Assembly: GCF_003284725.1 (NCBI RefSeq)
Contig: NZ_PGTO01000018.1
Span: forward strand, 1 to 64,000
Length of the DNA: 64,000 bases
From: Paramagnetospirillum kuznetsovii
GTDB taxonomy: Bacteria; Pseudomonadota; Alphaproteobacteria; Rhodospirillales; Magnetospirillaceae
Reading direction: 5' to 3'
A model generated the notes under the pieces. It saw only the letters and a list, made by a program, of their open reading frames with translations, searched no databases and was not told the DNA's origin. The position numbers were made by a program, and so were the translations under genes. Below are positions 1 to 9,638 of this stretch, in pieces (positions within the stretch are counted from its first letter, which is position 1; each line of letters begins with the position of its first letter).

Positions 1-1
1 C

Positions 2-3000
2 ACCGGCGACGCCAAGCACGTGTCCGAGGATTCGGCCAGCGTGTCCGGTCATGTGAGCGTGACCGACGCCGACCACGATCAGGCGGTGATGCAGGAGACG
101 ACCCAGGAGACGCCGGAAGGCACCTTCACCATGGGGACCGACGGCAATTGGAGCTTCGCGGTCAATGCCGACGCGGTGCAGGGCATGGCGGCGGGCGAGA
201 GCCTGACCAAGGAGTTCAAGATCCACTCGGCGGACGGCACCGAGCAGACGGTCACCGTGACCATCGACGGCGCCAATGACGCCGCCACCATCAGCGGCAA
301 TACCTCCGCTCATGTGGCCGAGGATGGCAACGCCACGGCCACCGGCCATCTTGACGCGGCCGATGTGGATCATGATCAGGCCCATGTCCAGGCGTCCACC
401 ATGGTTACCGACCAGGGCACATTCGCCATCGGTACCGACGGCAATTGGAGCTTCCAGGTCAATTCGGCCAATGCCGATGTGCAGGCCCTTGGGGTCGGCG
501 AGAGCATGACCAAGACCTTCGAGGTCAAGTCGGCCGACGGCACTGCCACCCAGACGGTCTCCGTGATCATCGACGGTGGCAACGACGCGCCCACCATCAG
601 CGGCAGCACCAATGCCACCGCAACCGATCACGGCGGCGTCAGCGCGGGTCATGTGACGGCCACGGATGTGGACGCCCATGACACCCTGACCTACTCGTTC
701 GGCTCCAATGCCGACGGTTCGCCCATCACCTCGCTGACCACCGAACACGGCAGCGTCAGCATCAATTCCAGCACCGGTGAATACAGCTTCACCCCCAATG
801 CCGGGGCGGCCAGCCTGGGCGCGGGCGCCAAGGTCACCGATGGCTTCACCGTCACCGTCTCCGACGGTCACGGCGGCACCACCTCGGCCCATGTGGGCGT
901 CGACATCACCGGCAGCAATGACGGGCCGGTGCTCAACGTCTCGCAGCAGACCATGAGTGGCACCGAAAGCACGTCCGACGCGGCCACCGTGGTCACCGGG
1001 CATATGACCGCCACCGATGTGGATGCGGGCGATACCCTGTCCTACACGGTCACCGACAACGCGGCCTCCGGACATCACGGCAGCCTGGCGGTGGATGCCA
1101 GCGGCAACCTCACCTTTACCGCCACCGACAACAACTGGTCGGGCAGCGACAGCTTCCACGTCCAGGTCAGCGACGGCCATGGCGGCACCACCACCCAGAC
1201 GGTCAACCTGAATGTTGGCGCGGCGGCGGATGCTCCTGAACTCAGCCTGGAATTGGGGACCGGTTCGTCGGTGACCCTGCCGGGCGAGACGGCGGAAGTG
1301 ACCATCACCTCGGCCAACATGCTTGCCGGCGATGGTGGGTTCTCGGTGTCGGCCTTCAAGCTGGACGGCTCGGCCGGAACGCTGTCGAGTAACCAGTACG
1401 GCTTCGGTGTCGCCGGCGGCGCCTCGGGCGATTCCGCTGAGCTGGGGCAGTCGCGCGGCAGTTCAGAGAAGATCGTGGTCGATTTCGACAACGATGTCTC
1501 GACGGCCAATGTTTCCTTTGGTTGGCTTGCGGGCAATGAGCGAGCCCATTACGACCTGTTTAAAGACGGCGTGAAGGTGGGCGAGGGCACGGTTGCCGGC
1601 ATTACCGACAACGTCGATCCGACCATCAGCATCAGCCCCACCAATGGCGGCAATTTCGATCAGATCGTCTTCTCGGCGCCCAGCGGCGGCGATAACGACT
1701 ACATGATCCATTCCATCAGCTTCCAGGAAGCCGAGCCCGGCGAGCGGGTTATCGACTATCCCTTGAACGTGTCGTCCAGCCTGACAGATACCGACGGCTC
1801 GGAAAGCCTAGCGGTCAGCCTGAACGGCTTGCCCGAGGGTGCGGTCATCATGGACGCGTCTGGTAACGTGGTCGGGACGGCTGGCAACGACGGCACTTGG
1901 TCTTTGCCTGGCGGTCAGATCGATGGACTGACCCTGCGGGTGCCTGCCGATAGCGAAGGCTTCACCCTGGCCGCCACCGCAACCTCGACCGAATCCAGTA
2001 ACCAGGATTCGGCTTCGACCTCGGTCAGCGTCAATGTGCAACACATCAACTCTGACCCGACGGTCACCCTTGAGGGTGGTACCGGAACCGAGGATAACGC
2101 GGTGACCGGACATGTGGTCGGCGCCGATGTGAATACCGGCGATACCCTGGGCTACCATGTCGAAGGCGGCGTGTCCGACGGCCACGGCAACGAGTTGCTG
2201 ACCACCGATCACGGCGTCGTAAGCCTGGATACCGCGACGGGCGAGTACACCTTCACCCCCAATGCCAATTGGGCGGGCAATGACAGCTTCAGCGTCACCG
2301 TCTCGGACGGCAACGGCGGCAGCGTCACCCAGAGCGTGGCTGTGCATGTGGATGCCGTGGCCGATCAGGCCGGTGTTTCGGTCGCCATCGGTAACGGCAC
2401 CGTCACGCCGAACGGCAGCTTCACCGTCACCAATCTCGATGGCGAGGCGGGCTATAGCAACACCTACGGCTACTATGTGACCGATGCCAGCGGCAATCCC
2501 ACCAGCGGCCATGTGATCTGGGCCAACACTCATGCGGATGTGAACCAGACCGTGACCATCACGGGCGTCGATCCCGACCATGTGGGCTTCTTCATCATTC
2601 CCAATGGTCACCAGAACGGCGGCCTGGCCGATAACACCGACATCAGCTTCACCAAGGATGCCTCGGGCAATTGGCAGGCCGTCGACTCCCACGGCACGGT
2701 GCTGAGCGGCGCGGGCGCCAATGTCCTGTTCGACAAGGGCTGGCTTAATTCCGATCACCTGACCCATACCGAGGACACCAGCCGGGACGGTGGCAACCAG
2801 AATTGGGAAGATCTCAGCGGTGGCGGCGACCGCGACTACAACGACACCAATGTCTCGGTGTCGTGGAACGCGGCGGCTCCGACCGCGACGCATCCGCTGA
2901 CGGTCATCGCCAACTTCCCCGACAGCGACGGCTCCGAGGCCCATGCGGTCAAGCTGACCAACCTGCCAGCGGGTGCCAGCCTGTATCAGGACGGTCATCT

Positions 3001-6000
3001 GCTGACCCCGGGTGCCGACGGCTCCTATTCGGTCGATCCGACCCATCTGACCGGTCTGTCGGTCAAGACCCCGGCCGGGTTCTCCGGCGACGTCAACGTC
3101 ACCGTGGAGGCCACCAGCGCCGAGAACGGCACGGTGGCCACTGCCAGCGCCAGCGCGGTGTCGGTGCATGACGATCTCAGCAACCATGGGCCGAGCGCGG
3201 CGGCGACCGCCAGCTTCAGCGCCCATACCGACAACGCCATCGCGGGCTCCATCGCCGCCACCGATGCCGACGGCAACCATCTCAGCTTCAGCCTGGGGAC
3301 CGGCGCCGCCGCTCCGCAGCACGGCTCGGTGGTGCTGGGCATCGACGGCACCTTCACCTATACGCCCAACAGCAATTACACCGGCAGCGATCATTTCAGC
3401 GTCACGGTCTCCGACGGCCATGGCGGCACCACCACCCAGGTGGTGACGGTATCCGAGACCAATTCCGGTCCGACCCTGAGCGTGGCGCCGCTGACCACCG
3501 CTGATGACCACACCGCCATCAAGGCCACGGCCGCAGGTCGTGACGCCGATGCGGGCGACACCGTCAGCTACAGCCTGCTGGACGGCAGCGGCAACCATGT
3601 GACCAGCCTGGACACCGCCCATGGCCATGTGACCATCAATGCGACCACGGGCGAATACACCTTTACGCCGACCAACGACTCGTCGCTGGCCGTCGGCAAG
3701 ACCCTGCCCGACAGCTTCAAGGTGGTCGCCACCGACAACCATGGCGCCAACTCCGATCCGGCCACCGTCAACGTGACCATCACCGGCAGCAATGACGGGC
3801 CGGTGGTCAGCGCCTCGCAGCAGACCATGAGCGGCACCGAAAGCACGTCCGGCGCGGCGACCACGGTCACCGGCGCTCGGGTCGTCGCCACCGATGTGGA
3901 CGTGGGCGACACCCTGTCCTACACGGTCACCGACAATGCGGCCTCCGGTCATCACGGCGCCCTGTCGGTGGACGGCAGCGGCAATCTCAGCTTCACCGCC
4001 TCGGACAACAACTGGTCGGGCAGCGACAGCTTCCACGTCCAGGTCAGCGATGGTCACGGCGGCACCGCCACCCAGACCGTCAATGTCAATGTGGCAGGCG
4101 CCGCCGATCAGGCGACGGTGGGTGTGTCCATCGGCGCCGGAACCGAAAGCCCCGGCGGCAGCTTCACCGTCACCAATCTGGATAACACCGCCTCGGCCGG
4201 CTATCACAACACCTACGGCTACTATGTGATGGATGCCAGCGGCAATCCGACCACTGGCGGGGTGATCTGGGCCGATGTGCATGCGTCGCCCAACGCCGTG
4301 GCCACGGTGGCCGGCGTTGACCCCGACCGGATCGGCTTCTTCATCGTCCCCGATGGTCACAGCAACAACGCCAGTCTCAAGGATGGCGCGGCTCTGACCT
4401 TCTCCAAGGACACGTCCGGCAACTGGCAGGCGATGGACTCGGGCGGTCATGCCCTGGTCGGCACCGGCGCCAAGGTGCTGTTCGACAACAGCGCCCTGAA
4501 CTCCGATAACCATCTGGTCCATGCCCAGGACAGCGGTGCCGTTTCCGGCAATCAGAACTGGGAAGATCTCGCCGGTGGCGGTGATCGCGACTACAACGAC
4601 GTCAACATGTCGGTGGTTTGGGGGGCGGCCGCTCCGACCTCAACCCATCCTCTGACGGTGACCGCCAACTTCCCCGATATGGACGGATCCGAAGGCCATG
4701 CGGTGAAGCTGTCCGGCCTGCCTGCCGGTGCGACGCTGTATCAAGACGGCGTAGCGCTGACGGCGGTCAACGGTGCCTACACCGTCGATCCGACCCATCT
4801 GACCGGCCTGTCGGTCAAGACGGCGGCGGGCTTCAACGGCGACATCAACGTCACCGTGACGGCCACCACCACCGAAGGCTCCACCACGGCGACCGCCACG
4901 GCGACCGCTTCGGTGCATGACGACCTGTCCAACCACGGGCCGGACGCGGGCGCGGCGGCTTCGGGCTCGACCCTGACCAACACCGCGCTTTTTGGTGTGG
5001 TTCAGGCCACGGATGCCGATGGCGACGTGTTGCACTTCGCTCTCGGGACGGGCACCGACGGAGCCCAGCATGGTTCTGTCGTGCTTCTGCCCGACGGCAA
5101 CTTCACCTATACGCCGGCCAGCAACTTCGTCGGCACCGACAGCTTCAAGGTCACCATCGCCGACGGCCATGGCGGCACCACCACCGAGACGGTCAGCGTC
5201 ACCGTGGCGGCGCCCAACCATGCGCCGGTCATCGATGCGGCCCATACCACGGCCAGCGTCACGGTGGATTACGCGCACACCAACACCGCCAATATCGGCC
5301 AAGTCACCGCCACCGACGTGGACGGCGACAAGCTGACCTATACCGTGGCGGCGGGCGGCGAGCATCATGGCTCGCTGGTCATGGACTCCAGCAGCGGCTC
5401 GTTCTTCTACGATGCCAATGACACCAGTTGGAGCGGCAAGGACGTCTTTACCGTCAATGTCAGCGACGGTCATGGCGGCAGCACCAACCAGACCATCACC
5501 ATCAACGAAATCGGCGGAAGGACGTCTGGCGACGGTCACAGTGCCGGTGGCCTCAATGACGGCCAGAAGGTCGGTTGGGGCAACGGCGGCGGCCGTGACG
5601 AGAGCTGGGGCGACAAGGGCTCGTGGGAAGTGGGCGGCGCGGCCCATGGCGACAGCCATGGCGGCAAGAGCCACAACAGCCATGGCGGCCATGTCACCAA
5701 CGCGACGGATGATGGCACCAATTGGGGCAGCGGCTGGTATGCCTGGGACTCGGGCAATCCGGGTGGCGCGGGCACCGGCGACCGCTTCTCCATCGAGGGC
5801 GATAACCGTCATAACGAGGTCTATAAGGGCGAGAGCGGAGATACGCTGATCGCCGCCGGTGGCAATGACTATCTGTCGTTGGACAATGGCGCCGGCAAGC
5901 AGATGATTTCCGGCTACGACCATATCCAGATGGGCAATGGCGAGCACGCGACCCTCGACATGACCACGCCCAACATGGACTACGGCAATCTGACCGTGGC

Positions 6001-6433
6001 GGGTGGTACCGGCCATGACGTGATCTGGACCGCCAGCGGCAATGATCTCATCACCGCCGGTAATGGGACCACCACCGTCCATGCGGGCGCGGGCAACGAC
6101 ACCATCGTGGCCGGTGCAGGCGACGACGTGCTGATGGGCCAGGACGGCAGCGACACCTTCATGTTCGACTTCGGTCACGGCCATGCCACCGTCGACGGCG
6201 GCGCGGGCGCGACCTGGACGGATACTCTGGACCTGTCCACCGACATGCATGCGGGGGCCACCATCACCATCACCACCGCCGACCATCAGAGTTGGACGGT
6301 GGCGTCCGATGGCGACCACCATGCCGCCGCCACGGTCAATCTGGGTCTGGACAAGGCCGGTGATGTCACCATCCATTCGGCGGGTGGCGACGAGACGATC
6401 CACTTCACCAACATCGAGTCCATCAAGTATTAA
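2..6433 (+). CDS. Giant VCBS/cadherin-like adhesin with RTX C-terminus, 5' partial
   Basis: Probable large surface or secreted adhesin exported by a type I system. The reading frame is open from base 2, so the N-terminus lies upstream; 2143 residues are visible. Tandem modules of roughly 100 residues carry VCBS/cadherin-like signatures such as SDGHGGTTTQTV and repeated DVDAGDTLSYTVTDN-type strands. Two DUF4114-like modules (about residues 793-956 and 1370-1540) end in WEDLxGGGDRDYND, an acidic probable calcium-binding motif. A Gly/His-rich linker (about 1880-1900) precedes an RTX-like C-terminus from about 1920, with GAGNDTIVAGAGDDVLMG nonapeptides and an uncleaved C-terminal secretion region. 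No exporter genes are adjacent. Exact adhesive target unknown; the family call is firm, the function inferred. Confidence 0.88.
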   Translation, partial: TGDAKHVSEDSASVSGHVSVTDADHDQAVMQETTQETPEGTFTMGTDGNWSFAVNADAVQGMAAGESLTKEFKIHSADGTEQTVTVTIDGANDAATISGNTSAHVAEDGNATATGHLDAADVDHDQAHVQASTMVTDQGTFAIGTDGNWSFQVNSANADVQALGVGESMTKTFEVKSADGTATQTVSVIIDGGNDAPTISGSTNATATDHGGVSAGHVTATDVDAHDTLTYSFGSNADGSPITSLTTEHGSVSINSSTGEYSFTPNAGAASLGAGAKVTDGFTVTVSDGHGGTTSAHVGVDITGSNDGPVLNVSQQTMSGTESTSDAATVVTGHMTATDVDAGDTLSYTVTDNAASGHHGSLAVDASGNLTFTATDNNWSGSDSFHVQVSDGHGGTTTQTVNLNVGAAADAPELSLELGTGSSVTLPGETAEVTITSANMLAGDGGFSVSAFKLDGSAGTLSSNQYGFGVAGGASGDSAELGQSRGSSEKIVVDFDNDVSTANVSFGWLAGNERAHYDLFKDGVKVGEGTVAGITDNVDPTISISPTNGGNFDQIVFSAPSGGDNDYMIHSISFQEAEPGERVIDYPLNVSSSLTDTDGSESLAVSLNGLPEGAVIMDASGNVVGTAGNDGTWSLPGGQIDGLTLRVPADSEGFTLAATATSTESSNQDSASTSVSVNVQHINSDPTVTLEGGTGTEDNAVTGHVVGADVNTGDTLGYHVEGGVSDGHGNELLTTDHGVVSLDTATGEYTFTPNANWAGNDSFSVTVSDGNGGSVTQSVAVHVDAVADQAGVSVAIGNGTVTPNGSFTVTNLDGEAGYSNTYGYYVTDASGNPTSGHVIWANTHADVNQTVTITGVDPDHVGFFIIPNGHQNGGLADNTDISFTKDASGNWQAVDSHGTVLSGAGANVLFDKGWLNSDHLTHTEDTSRDGGNQNWEDLSGGGDRDYNDTNVSVSWNAAAPTATHPLTVIANFPDSDGSEAHAVKLTNLPAGASLYQDGHLLTPGADGSYSVDPTHLTGLSVKTPAGFSGDVNVTVEATSAENGTVATASASAVSVHDDLSNHGPSAAATASFSAHTDNAIAGSIAATDADGNHLSFSLGTGAAAPQHGSVVLGIDGTFTYTPNSNYTGSDHFSVTVSDGHGGTTTQVVTVSETNSGPTLSVAPLTTADDHTAIKATAAGRDADAGDTVSYSLLDGSGNHVTSLDTAHGHVTINATTGEYTFTPTNDSSLAVGKTLPDSFKVVATDNHGANSDPATVNVTITGSNDGPVVSASQQTMSGTESTSGAATTVTGARVVATDVDVGDTLSYTVTDNAASGHHGALSVDGSGNLSFTASDNNWSGSDSFHVQVSDGHGGTATQTVNVNVAGAADQATVGVSIGAGTESPGGSFTVTNLDNTASAGYHNTYGYYVMDASGNPTTGGVIWADVHASPNAVATVAGVDPDRIGFFIVPDGHSNNASLKDGAALTFSKDTSGNWQAMDSGGHALVGTGAKVLFDNSALNSDNHLVHAQDSGAVSGNQNWEDLAGGGDRDYNDVNMSVVWGAAAPTSTHPLTVTANFPDMDGSEGHAVKLSGLPAGATLYQDGVALTAVNGAYTVDPTHLTGLSVKTAAGFNGDINVTVTATTTEGSTTATATATASVHDDLSNHGPDAGAAASGSTLTNTALFGVVQATDADGDVLHFALGTGTDGAQHGSVVLLPDGNFTYTPASNFVGTDSFKVTIADGHGGTTTETVSVTVAAPNHAPVIDAAHTTASVTVDYAHTNTANIGQVTATDVDGDKLTYTVAAGGEHHGSLVMDSSSGSFFYDANDTSWSGKDVFTVNVSDGHGGSTNQTITINEIGGRTSGDGHSAGGLNDGQKVGWGNGGGRDESWGDKGSWEVGGAAHGDSHGGKSHNSHGGHVTNATDDGTNWGSGWYAWDSGNPGGAGTGDRFSIEGDNRHNEVYKGESGDTLIAAGGNDYLSLDNGAGKQMISGYDHIQMGNGEHATLDMTTPNMDYGNLTVAGGTGHDVIWTASGNDLITAGNGTTTVHAGAGNDTIVAGAGDDVLMGQDGSDTFMFDFGHGHATVDGGAGATWTDTLDLSTDMHAGATITITTADHQSWTVASDGDHHAAATVNLGLDKAGDVTIHSAGGDETIHFTNIESIKY

Positions 6434-6452
6434 GGTGATATGGTAAGGTTTC

Positions 6453-6491
6453 CGAGCCCGTCCGCCGCAAGGCTGGCGGGCTCGATTTTTT
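6453..6491 (+). terminator. Rho-independent terminator of the adhesin gene
   Basis: An imperfect GC-rich hairpin (CGAGCCCG pairing with CGGGCTCG, with CCGCC/GGCGG pairing inside) is followed by ATTTTTT. It lies 20 bases after the adhesin stop and just before the kinase gene. Confidence 0.75.
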
Positions 6492-6525
6492 GGGGCGGAC
6501 ATGGACGACAGCACGCCAGAGCGCG

Positions 6526-7368
6526 ATGAATAGAGCCGTTCCCGGACTGGCGGGTTGGCGCTTTCACCGCAGACTTATAAGCACGGATTTCTCGGAGATC
6601 TGGCTGGCCGAGGATGCCGCCTTGGGCCGTCCGGTCGCCGTCAAGATCTTTGCTCCCAAGGCCGACGACCAAGGAATGATCCCACCCTTTCATGTGGATG
6701 AATGGCGGCGTCGTTTTTTCCAGGAAGCGCGCCTGATGGCGCGGTTCGACCATCCCCATATCGTCCCGGTGGTGGCGCTGTCGGCCCTCGACGACGGCCG
6801 ACCGGCACTTTTCATGCAGTACATGACGGGGTCGCTGATGACCGAGATCGGTACGGACATATTCGCGCCGAAGGAAAGGGCGGCCCAGCCCCCAGAGCAG
6901 CAGTCCCGCGCGGTTTCTCCTGGCCGGACCAAGCAGATCCTGGTGGAAGTGCTGATGGCCTTGACGGCGATCCATGAACGCGGCGTGGTCCACCGCGACT
7001 TGAAGCCGCGCAATGTGCTGCTGTGCAACGGTCCGGGCAGCCGCCTCAAGATCAGTGATTTCGGAATGGCCAAGACGTCGGATGAGGCGCGGTCCAAGGA
7101 CTCCATCTGGTTCGGCACCCGCGATTACATCGCCCCCGAGCAATACGCCAATGCCACCCACGCCACCGACCGCTCGGACATCTTTTCGGTGGGAGTCATT
7201 GGCATTCGCCTGTTGACCGGGCACTTTCCCGATCGCGAGCGTCTAAGGACGCTCGAAGGGTGTCCCGCCGCCCTGATCGACCTGCTGAGCGAGGCGCTGT
7301 CCCAACAGCCGAGCATGCGGCCCGGTGCCCGCGACATGCTGCGCCGCCTGGTGGACATCTCCCTGTAG
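6526..7368 (+). CDS. Hanks-type serine/threonine protein kinase
   Basis: 280-residue soluble eukaryotic-like kinase that should phosphorylate Ser/Thr on unknown protein targets. All core motifs are present: the invariant Lys in VAVKIF (K40), the catalytic loop HRDLKPRN (H156-N163), DFG (D178) and the APE motif GTRDYIAPEQ (A203-E205). The glycine-rich loop is degenerate. There is no transmembrane segment or PASTA/sensor domain, so it is a bare cytoplasmic kinase domain. The ATG at 6526 was chosen; an upstream in-frame TTG lies inside the adhesin terminator. The next gene encodes a flagellar rod-like protein, hinting at but not proving a motility link. Confidence 0.9.
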   Translation: MNRAVPGLAGWRFHRRLISTDFSEIWLAEDAALGRPVAVKIFAPKADDQGMIPPFHVDEWRRRFFQEARLMARFDHPHIVPVVALSALDDGRPALFMQYMTGSLMTEIGTDIFAPKERAAQPPEQQSRAVSPGRTKQILVEVLMALTAIHERGVVHRDLKPRNVLLCNGPGSRLKISDFGMAKTSDEARSKDSIWFGTRDYIAPEQYANATHATDRSDIFSVGVIGIRLLTGHFPDRERLRTLEGCPAALIDLLSEALSQQPSMRPGARDMLRRLVDISL

Positions 7369-7431
7369 TCCTTGCGATTCCGTGGTCGCCGGGCGCATGA
7401 TCCAAGGAATGCAACTGTCCGGTCGCCGGTC

Positions 7432-7734
7432 ATGATTTCCTCGGTTTCCCTGAACACCCTTGTCGGCGGTCTTGGCGCCCAGACCCGCGTGGCTGAGACG
7501 GCGGCGACCAATATCGTCAACGCCACCACCGAAGGATACCAGGCCCAGCAAGGCCAGTTGGTCTCCAAGCCGCTGAACGGTGCCGACTACATCCCTCTTC
7601 CTCCCGAGGGCGATGTGGATCTTGGCCGTGAGCTGGTCAATCTCAGTCAGGCCAGCCACAGCTATGCCGCCGCCGCCAAGGCGTTTTCCAGCATCTCCGA
7701 AACCGAAAAGCGCGCCTTGGATTCTCTGGCGTAG
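7432..7734 (+). CDS. Small flagellar basal-body rod/hook-family protein
   Basis: 100-residue protein with the two short ends typical of the FlgB/FlgC/FlgF/FlgG family. The N-terminal helix reads TAATNIVNATTEGYQAQ, matching the family's ANIANxxTxGY motif. The C-terminal helix has VDLGRELVNLSQASHSYAAA, matching VDLxxEMVNLIxAQRAYEA. The central globular domain of a real rod protein is absent. It stands alone, away from any flagellar operon seen here. The ATG at 7432 is preferred because upstream residues are Arg-rich and unlike the family. It could be a minimal rod-like component or a relic; it appears intact. Confidence 0.75.
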   Translation: MISSVSLNTLVGGLGAQTRVAETAATNIVNATTEGYQAQQGQLVSKPLNGADYIPLPPEGDVDLGRELVNLSQASHSYAAAAKAFSSISETEKRALDSLA

Positions 7735-7825
7735 GGAAAAGCCGCCGACGGTGGGTTGGCTGTCGCGCGCTCCTGGGTGATACTGCGCCCGAATACTTGA
7801 TGATCGCATTGGGAGGGAACGCGCC

Positions 7826-9148
7826 ATGACGGCAGGCAACGCCGCATCCTATCTGTACGCTCCGGACATGGAGCGCATGGCGCGCGGTGATCTGAAGAAA
7901 CTTCAGTTGGAGCGCTTGCGGTCGCTGTTGGCGCATGCCTGGACCAATGTTCCCCATTACCGGGCCAGTTTCGACGCGGCGGGGGTCAAGCCCGACGACT
8001 TGCGGGATTTGGAAGACCTCGCCCGCTTTCCCTTCATGGTCAAGACCGACCTTCGGGAAAACTATCCCTTCAAGCTGTTCGCCGTCCCCCGCGAGAAGGT
8101 CGTTCGCATCCATGCCAGTTCCGGCACCACCGGCAAGCCCACCGTGGTCGGCTATACCGAGGCTGACTTGGATGTCTGGGCGGGACTGATGGCGCGCACC
8201 CTGGCGGCGGCGGGGGTCCGCCCCGGCGACGTGGTGCACAACGCCTATGGCTATGGCCTGTTCACCGGCGGGCTCGGCTTTCATTACGGCGCCGAGCGGC
8301 TGAAATGCTCGGTGGTTCCCATGTCAGGCGGCAATACCGAAAAGCAGATCGGCCTGATCATGGATTTTGGCGCCCGCGTTCTGGCGGCGACCCCGTCCTA
8401 TGCTCTGAATATCGCCGAGGTGGCGGTACAGATGGGCGTCGATATCGCCGGTTCAAGCCTGGCCGTCGGGGTGTTCGGCGCCGAGCCCTGGACCGAGACC
8501 ATGCGCGGTGAAATCGACCGTCGGCTCGGCATTCATGCCCACGACACCTATGGCCTGTCCGAGATCATGGGGCCCGGCGTGGCGGCGGAGTGCGAGCATC
8601 GCTGCGGCCTGCACGGCTGGGAGGACCATTTCCTGTTCGAGATCATCGATCCCGAAACGCTACAGCCCTTGCCCATGGGCAAGCAAGGGGAACTGGTCAT
8701 TACCACCCTGACCAAGCAGGCTTTGCCCATGGTGCGCTATCGGACCCGCGATATCACCAGCCTGATCGACGAGCCCTGCGCCTGCGGCCGCACCCATGCG
8801 CGCATCAAGCGGGTGACCGGCCGCAACGACGACATGATGATCATCCGGGGCGTCAACATCTATCCCAGTCAGATCGAAGCCGTGCTGGTGGGTTTCCCCG
8901 GCATCGCGCCACATTACCTGCTGACCTTGTCGCGCCAGGGGGCCATGGATCACCTGACGGTGGAAGCGGAATCCCTGGCCCGCGAAAGCGAGGGCAATCG
9001 CTCCCATGTGGCGCAGCAACTGCGCCATCACATCAAGTCCATCATCGGCGTGACCTGCGAAGTGATCGTGCGGTTGCCGGGGGAATTGCCGCGTTCCCAG
9101 GGCAAGGCGGTGCGGGTGCGGGATCTCCGTAAAGGGGCGGATGAGTGA
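7826..9148 (+). CDS. paaK: Phenylacetate-CoA ligase
   Basis: 440-residue AMP-forming ligase converting phenylacetate, ATP and CoA to phenylacetyl-CoA, the entry step of aerobic or anaerobic phenylacetate breakdown. It has the adenylate-forming P-loop-like motif SSGTTGKPT (around residue 100), the A5 region DTYGLSEIMGPG, and the PaaK C-terminal lid with VTGRNDDMMIIRGVNIYPSQIE. Length matches PaaK. A GGGAGG ribosome site lies just upstream. No other paa genes are adjacent, so it may serve an anaerobic route; a PadBCD-like oxidoreductase operon lies 40 kb away. An isoenzyme acting on another aryl acid cannot be excluded. Confidence 0.93.
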   Translation: MTAGNAASYLYAPDMERMARGDLKKLQLERLRSLLAHAWTNVPHYRASFDAAGVKPDDLRDLEDLARFPFMVKTDLRENYPFKLFAVPREKVVRIHASSGTTGKPTVVGYTEADLDVWAGLMARTLAAAGVRPGDVVHNAYGYGLFTGGLGFHYGAERLKCSVVPMSGGNTEKQIGLIMDFGARVLAATPSYALNIAEVAVQMGVDIAGSSLAVGVFGAEPWTETMRGEIDRRLGIHAHDTYGLSEIMGPGVAAECEHRCGLHGWEDHFLFEIIDPETLQPLPMGKQGELVITTLTKQALPMVRYRTRDITSLIDEPCACGRTHARIKRVTGRNDDMMIIRGVNIYPSQIEAVLVGFPGIAPHYLLTLSRQGAMDHLTVEAESLARESEGNRSHVAQQLRHHIKSIIGVTCEVIVRLPGELPRSQGKAVRVRDLRKGADE

Positions 9149-9215
9149 CCGGTTGCGCGACGGGCGGCGATGCCCGCATCATGCCGCCTCGTCAACTTGG
9201 CCGGATATTTCAGTC

Positions 9216-9518
9216 ATGAGCGCAACCGAGGGCACCGTTTGCCGCTATTTCCAGTCCTATTCCGGGGTGAAGCTTCCCCTCAAGCTGGTCAATCCGCTTG
9301 ACGAAGGCGATCTGGAGAACCGCAACACCTTCATGCGGGCCTATTTCGACGGGCAGGACCGCATGATGGGATGCGACAAGTTGGTCTATGGCGATATTCA
9401 GATCTCGCACCGCTACGCGTACCACCCCAACGGGGTTCTGAGCCGGGCGGAGATCACCATGGACGACGAAGTGTCCGTCCTGGAGTTCGGCGAGGACGGC
9501 ACTCCGCGCCGAGGCTGA
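9216..9518 (+). CDS. Conserved hypothetical protein
   Basis: 100-residue cytoplasmic protein of unknown function, possibly a DUF6156-like small protein. It opens with CRYFQSYSGVKLPLKLVNPL and has a beta-rich repeat-like pattern (QISHRYAYHPNGVLSRAEI) reminiscent of MORN-type turns. No signal peptide, membrane segment or metal-site pattern is evident. The ATG at 9216 is chosen; an earlier in-frame start at 9141 overlaps the paaK stop but adds a low-complexity N-terminus. It follows paaK directly and may be cotranscribed. Confidence 0.6.
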   Translation: MSATEGTVCRYFQSYSGVKLPLKLVNPLDEGDLENRNTFMRAYFDGQDRMMGCDKLVYGDIQISHRYAYHPNGVLSRAEITMDDEVSVLEFGEDGTPRRG

Positions 9519-9551
9519 GGTCATCCGCTCGTCGTTTGATGTGAGCCTGGG

Positions 9552-9613
9552 GCGGGCGGGACGCCCGCGCTCCAAACGGCGCGCTCTTCTCGGAGCGCGG
9601 CCGTCCCGGCCGC
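9552..9613. repeat. REP-like inverted repeat, copy 1
   Basis: Two arms of about 22 bases, GCGGGCGGGACGCCCGCGCT and its near reverse complement, face each other across a spacer of about 18 bases. The same arms recur at 37866-37956, so this is a dispersed palindromic element between convergent genes. Confidence 0.75.
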
Positions 9614-9638
9614 TTTCCACCAGAGACGGCCGACAGTA

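Noticed and set aside
1808-4522. 904-codon open frame antisense to the adhesin
   Set aside because: It is exactly out of phase with strong VCBS/DUF4114 coding signal, is rich in Gly/Ala/His/Arg with no domain, and arises from third-position GC bias of the real gene.
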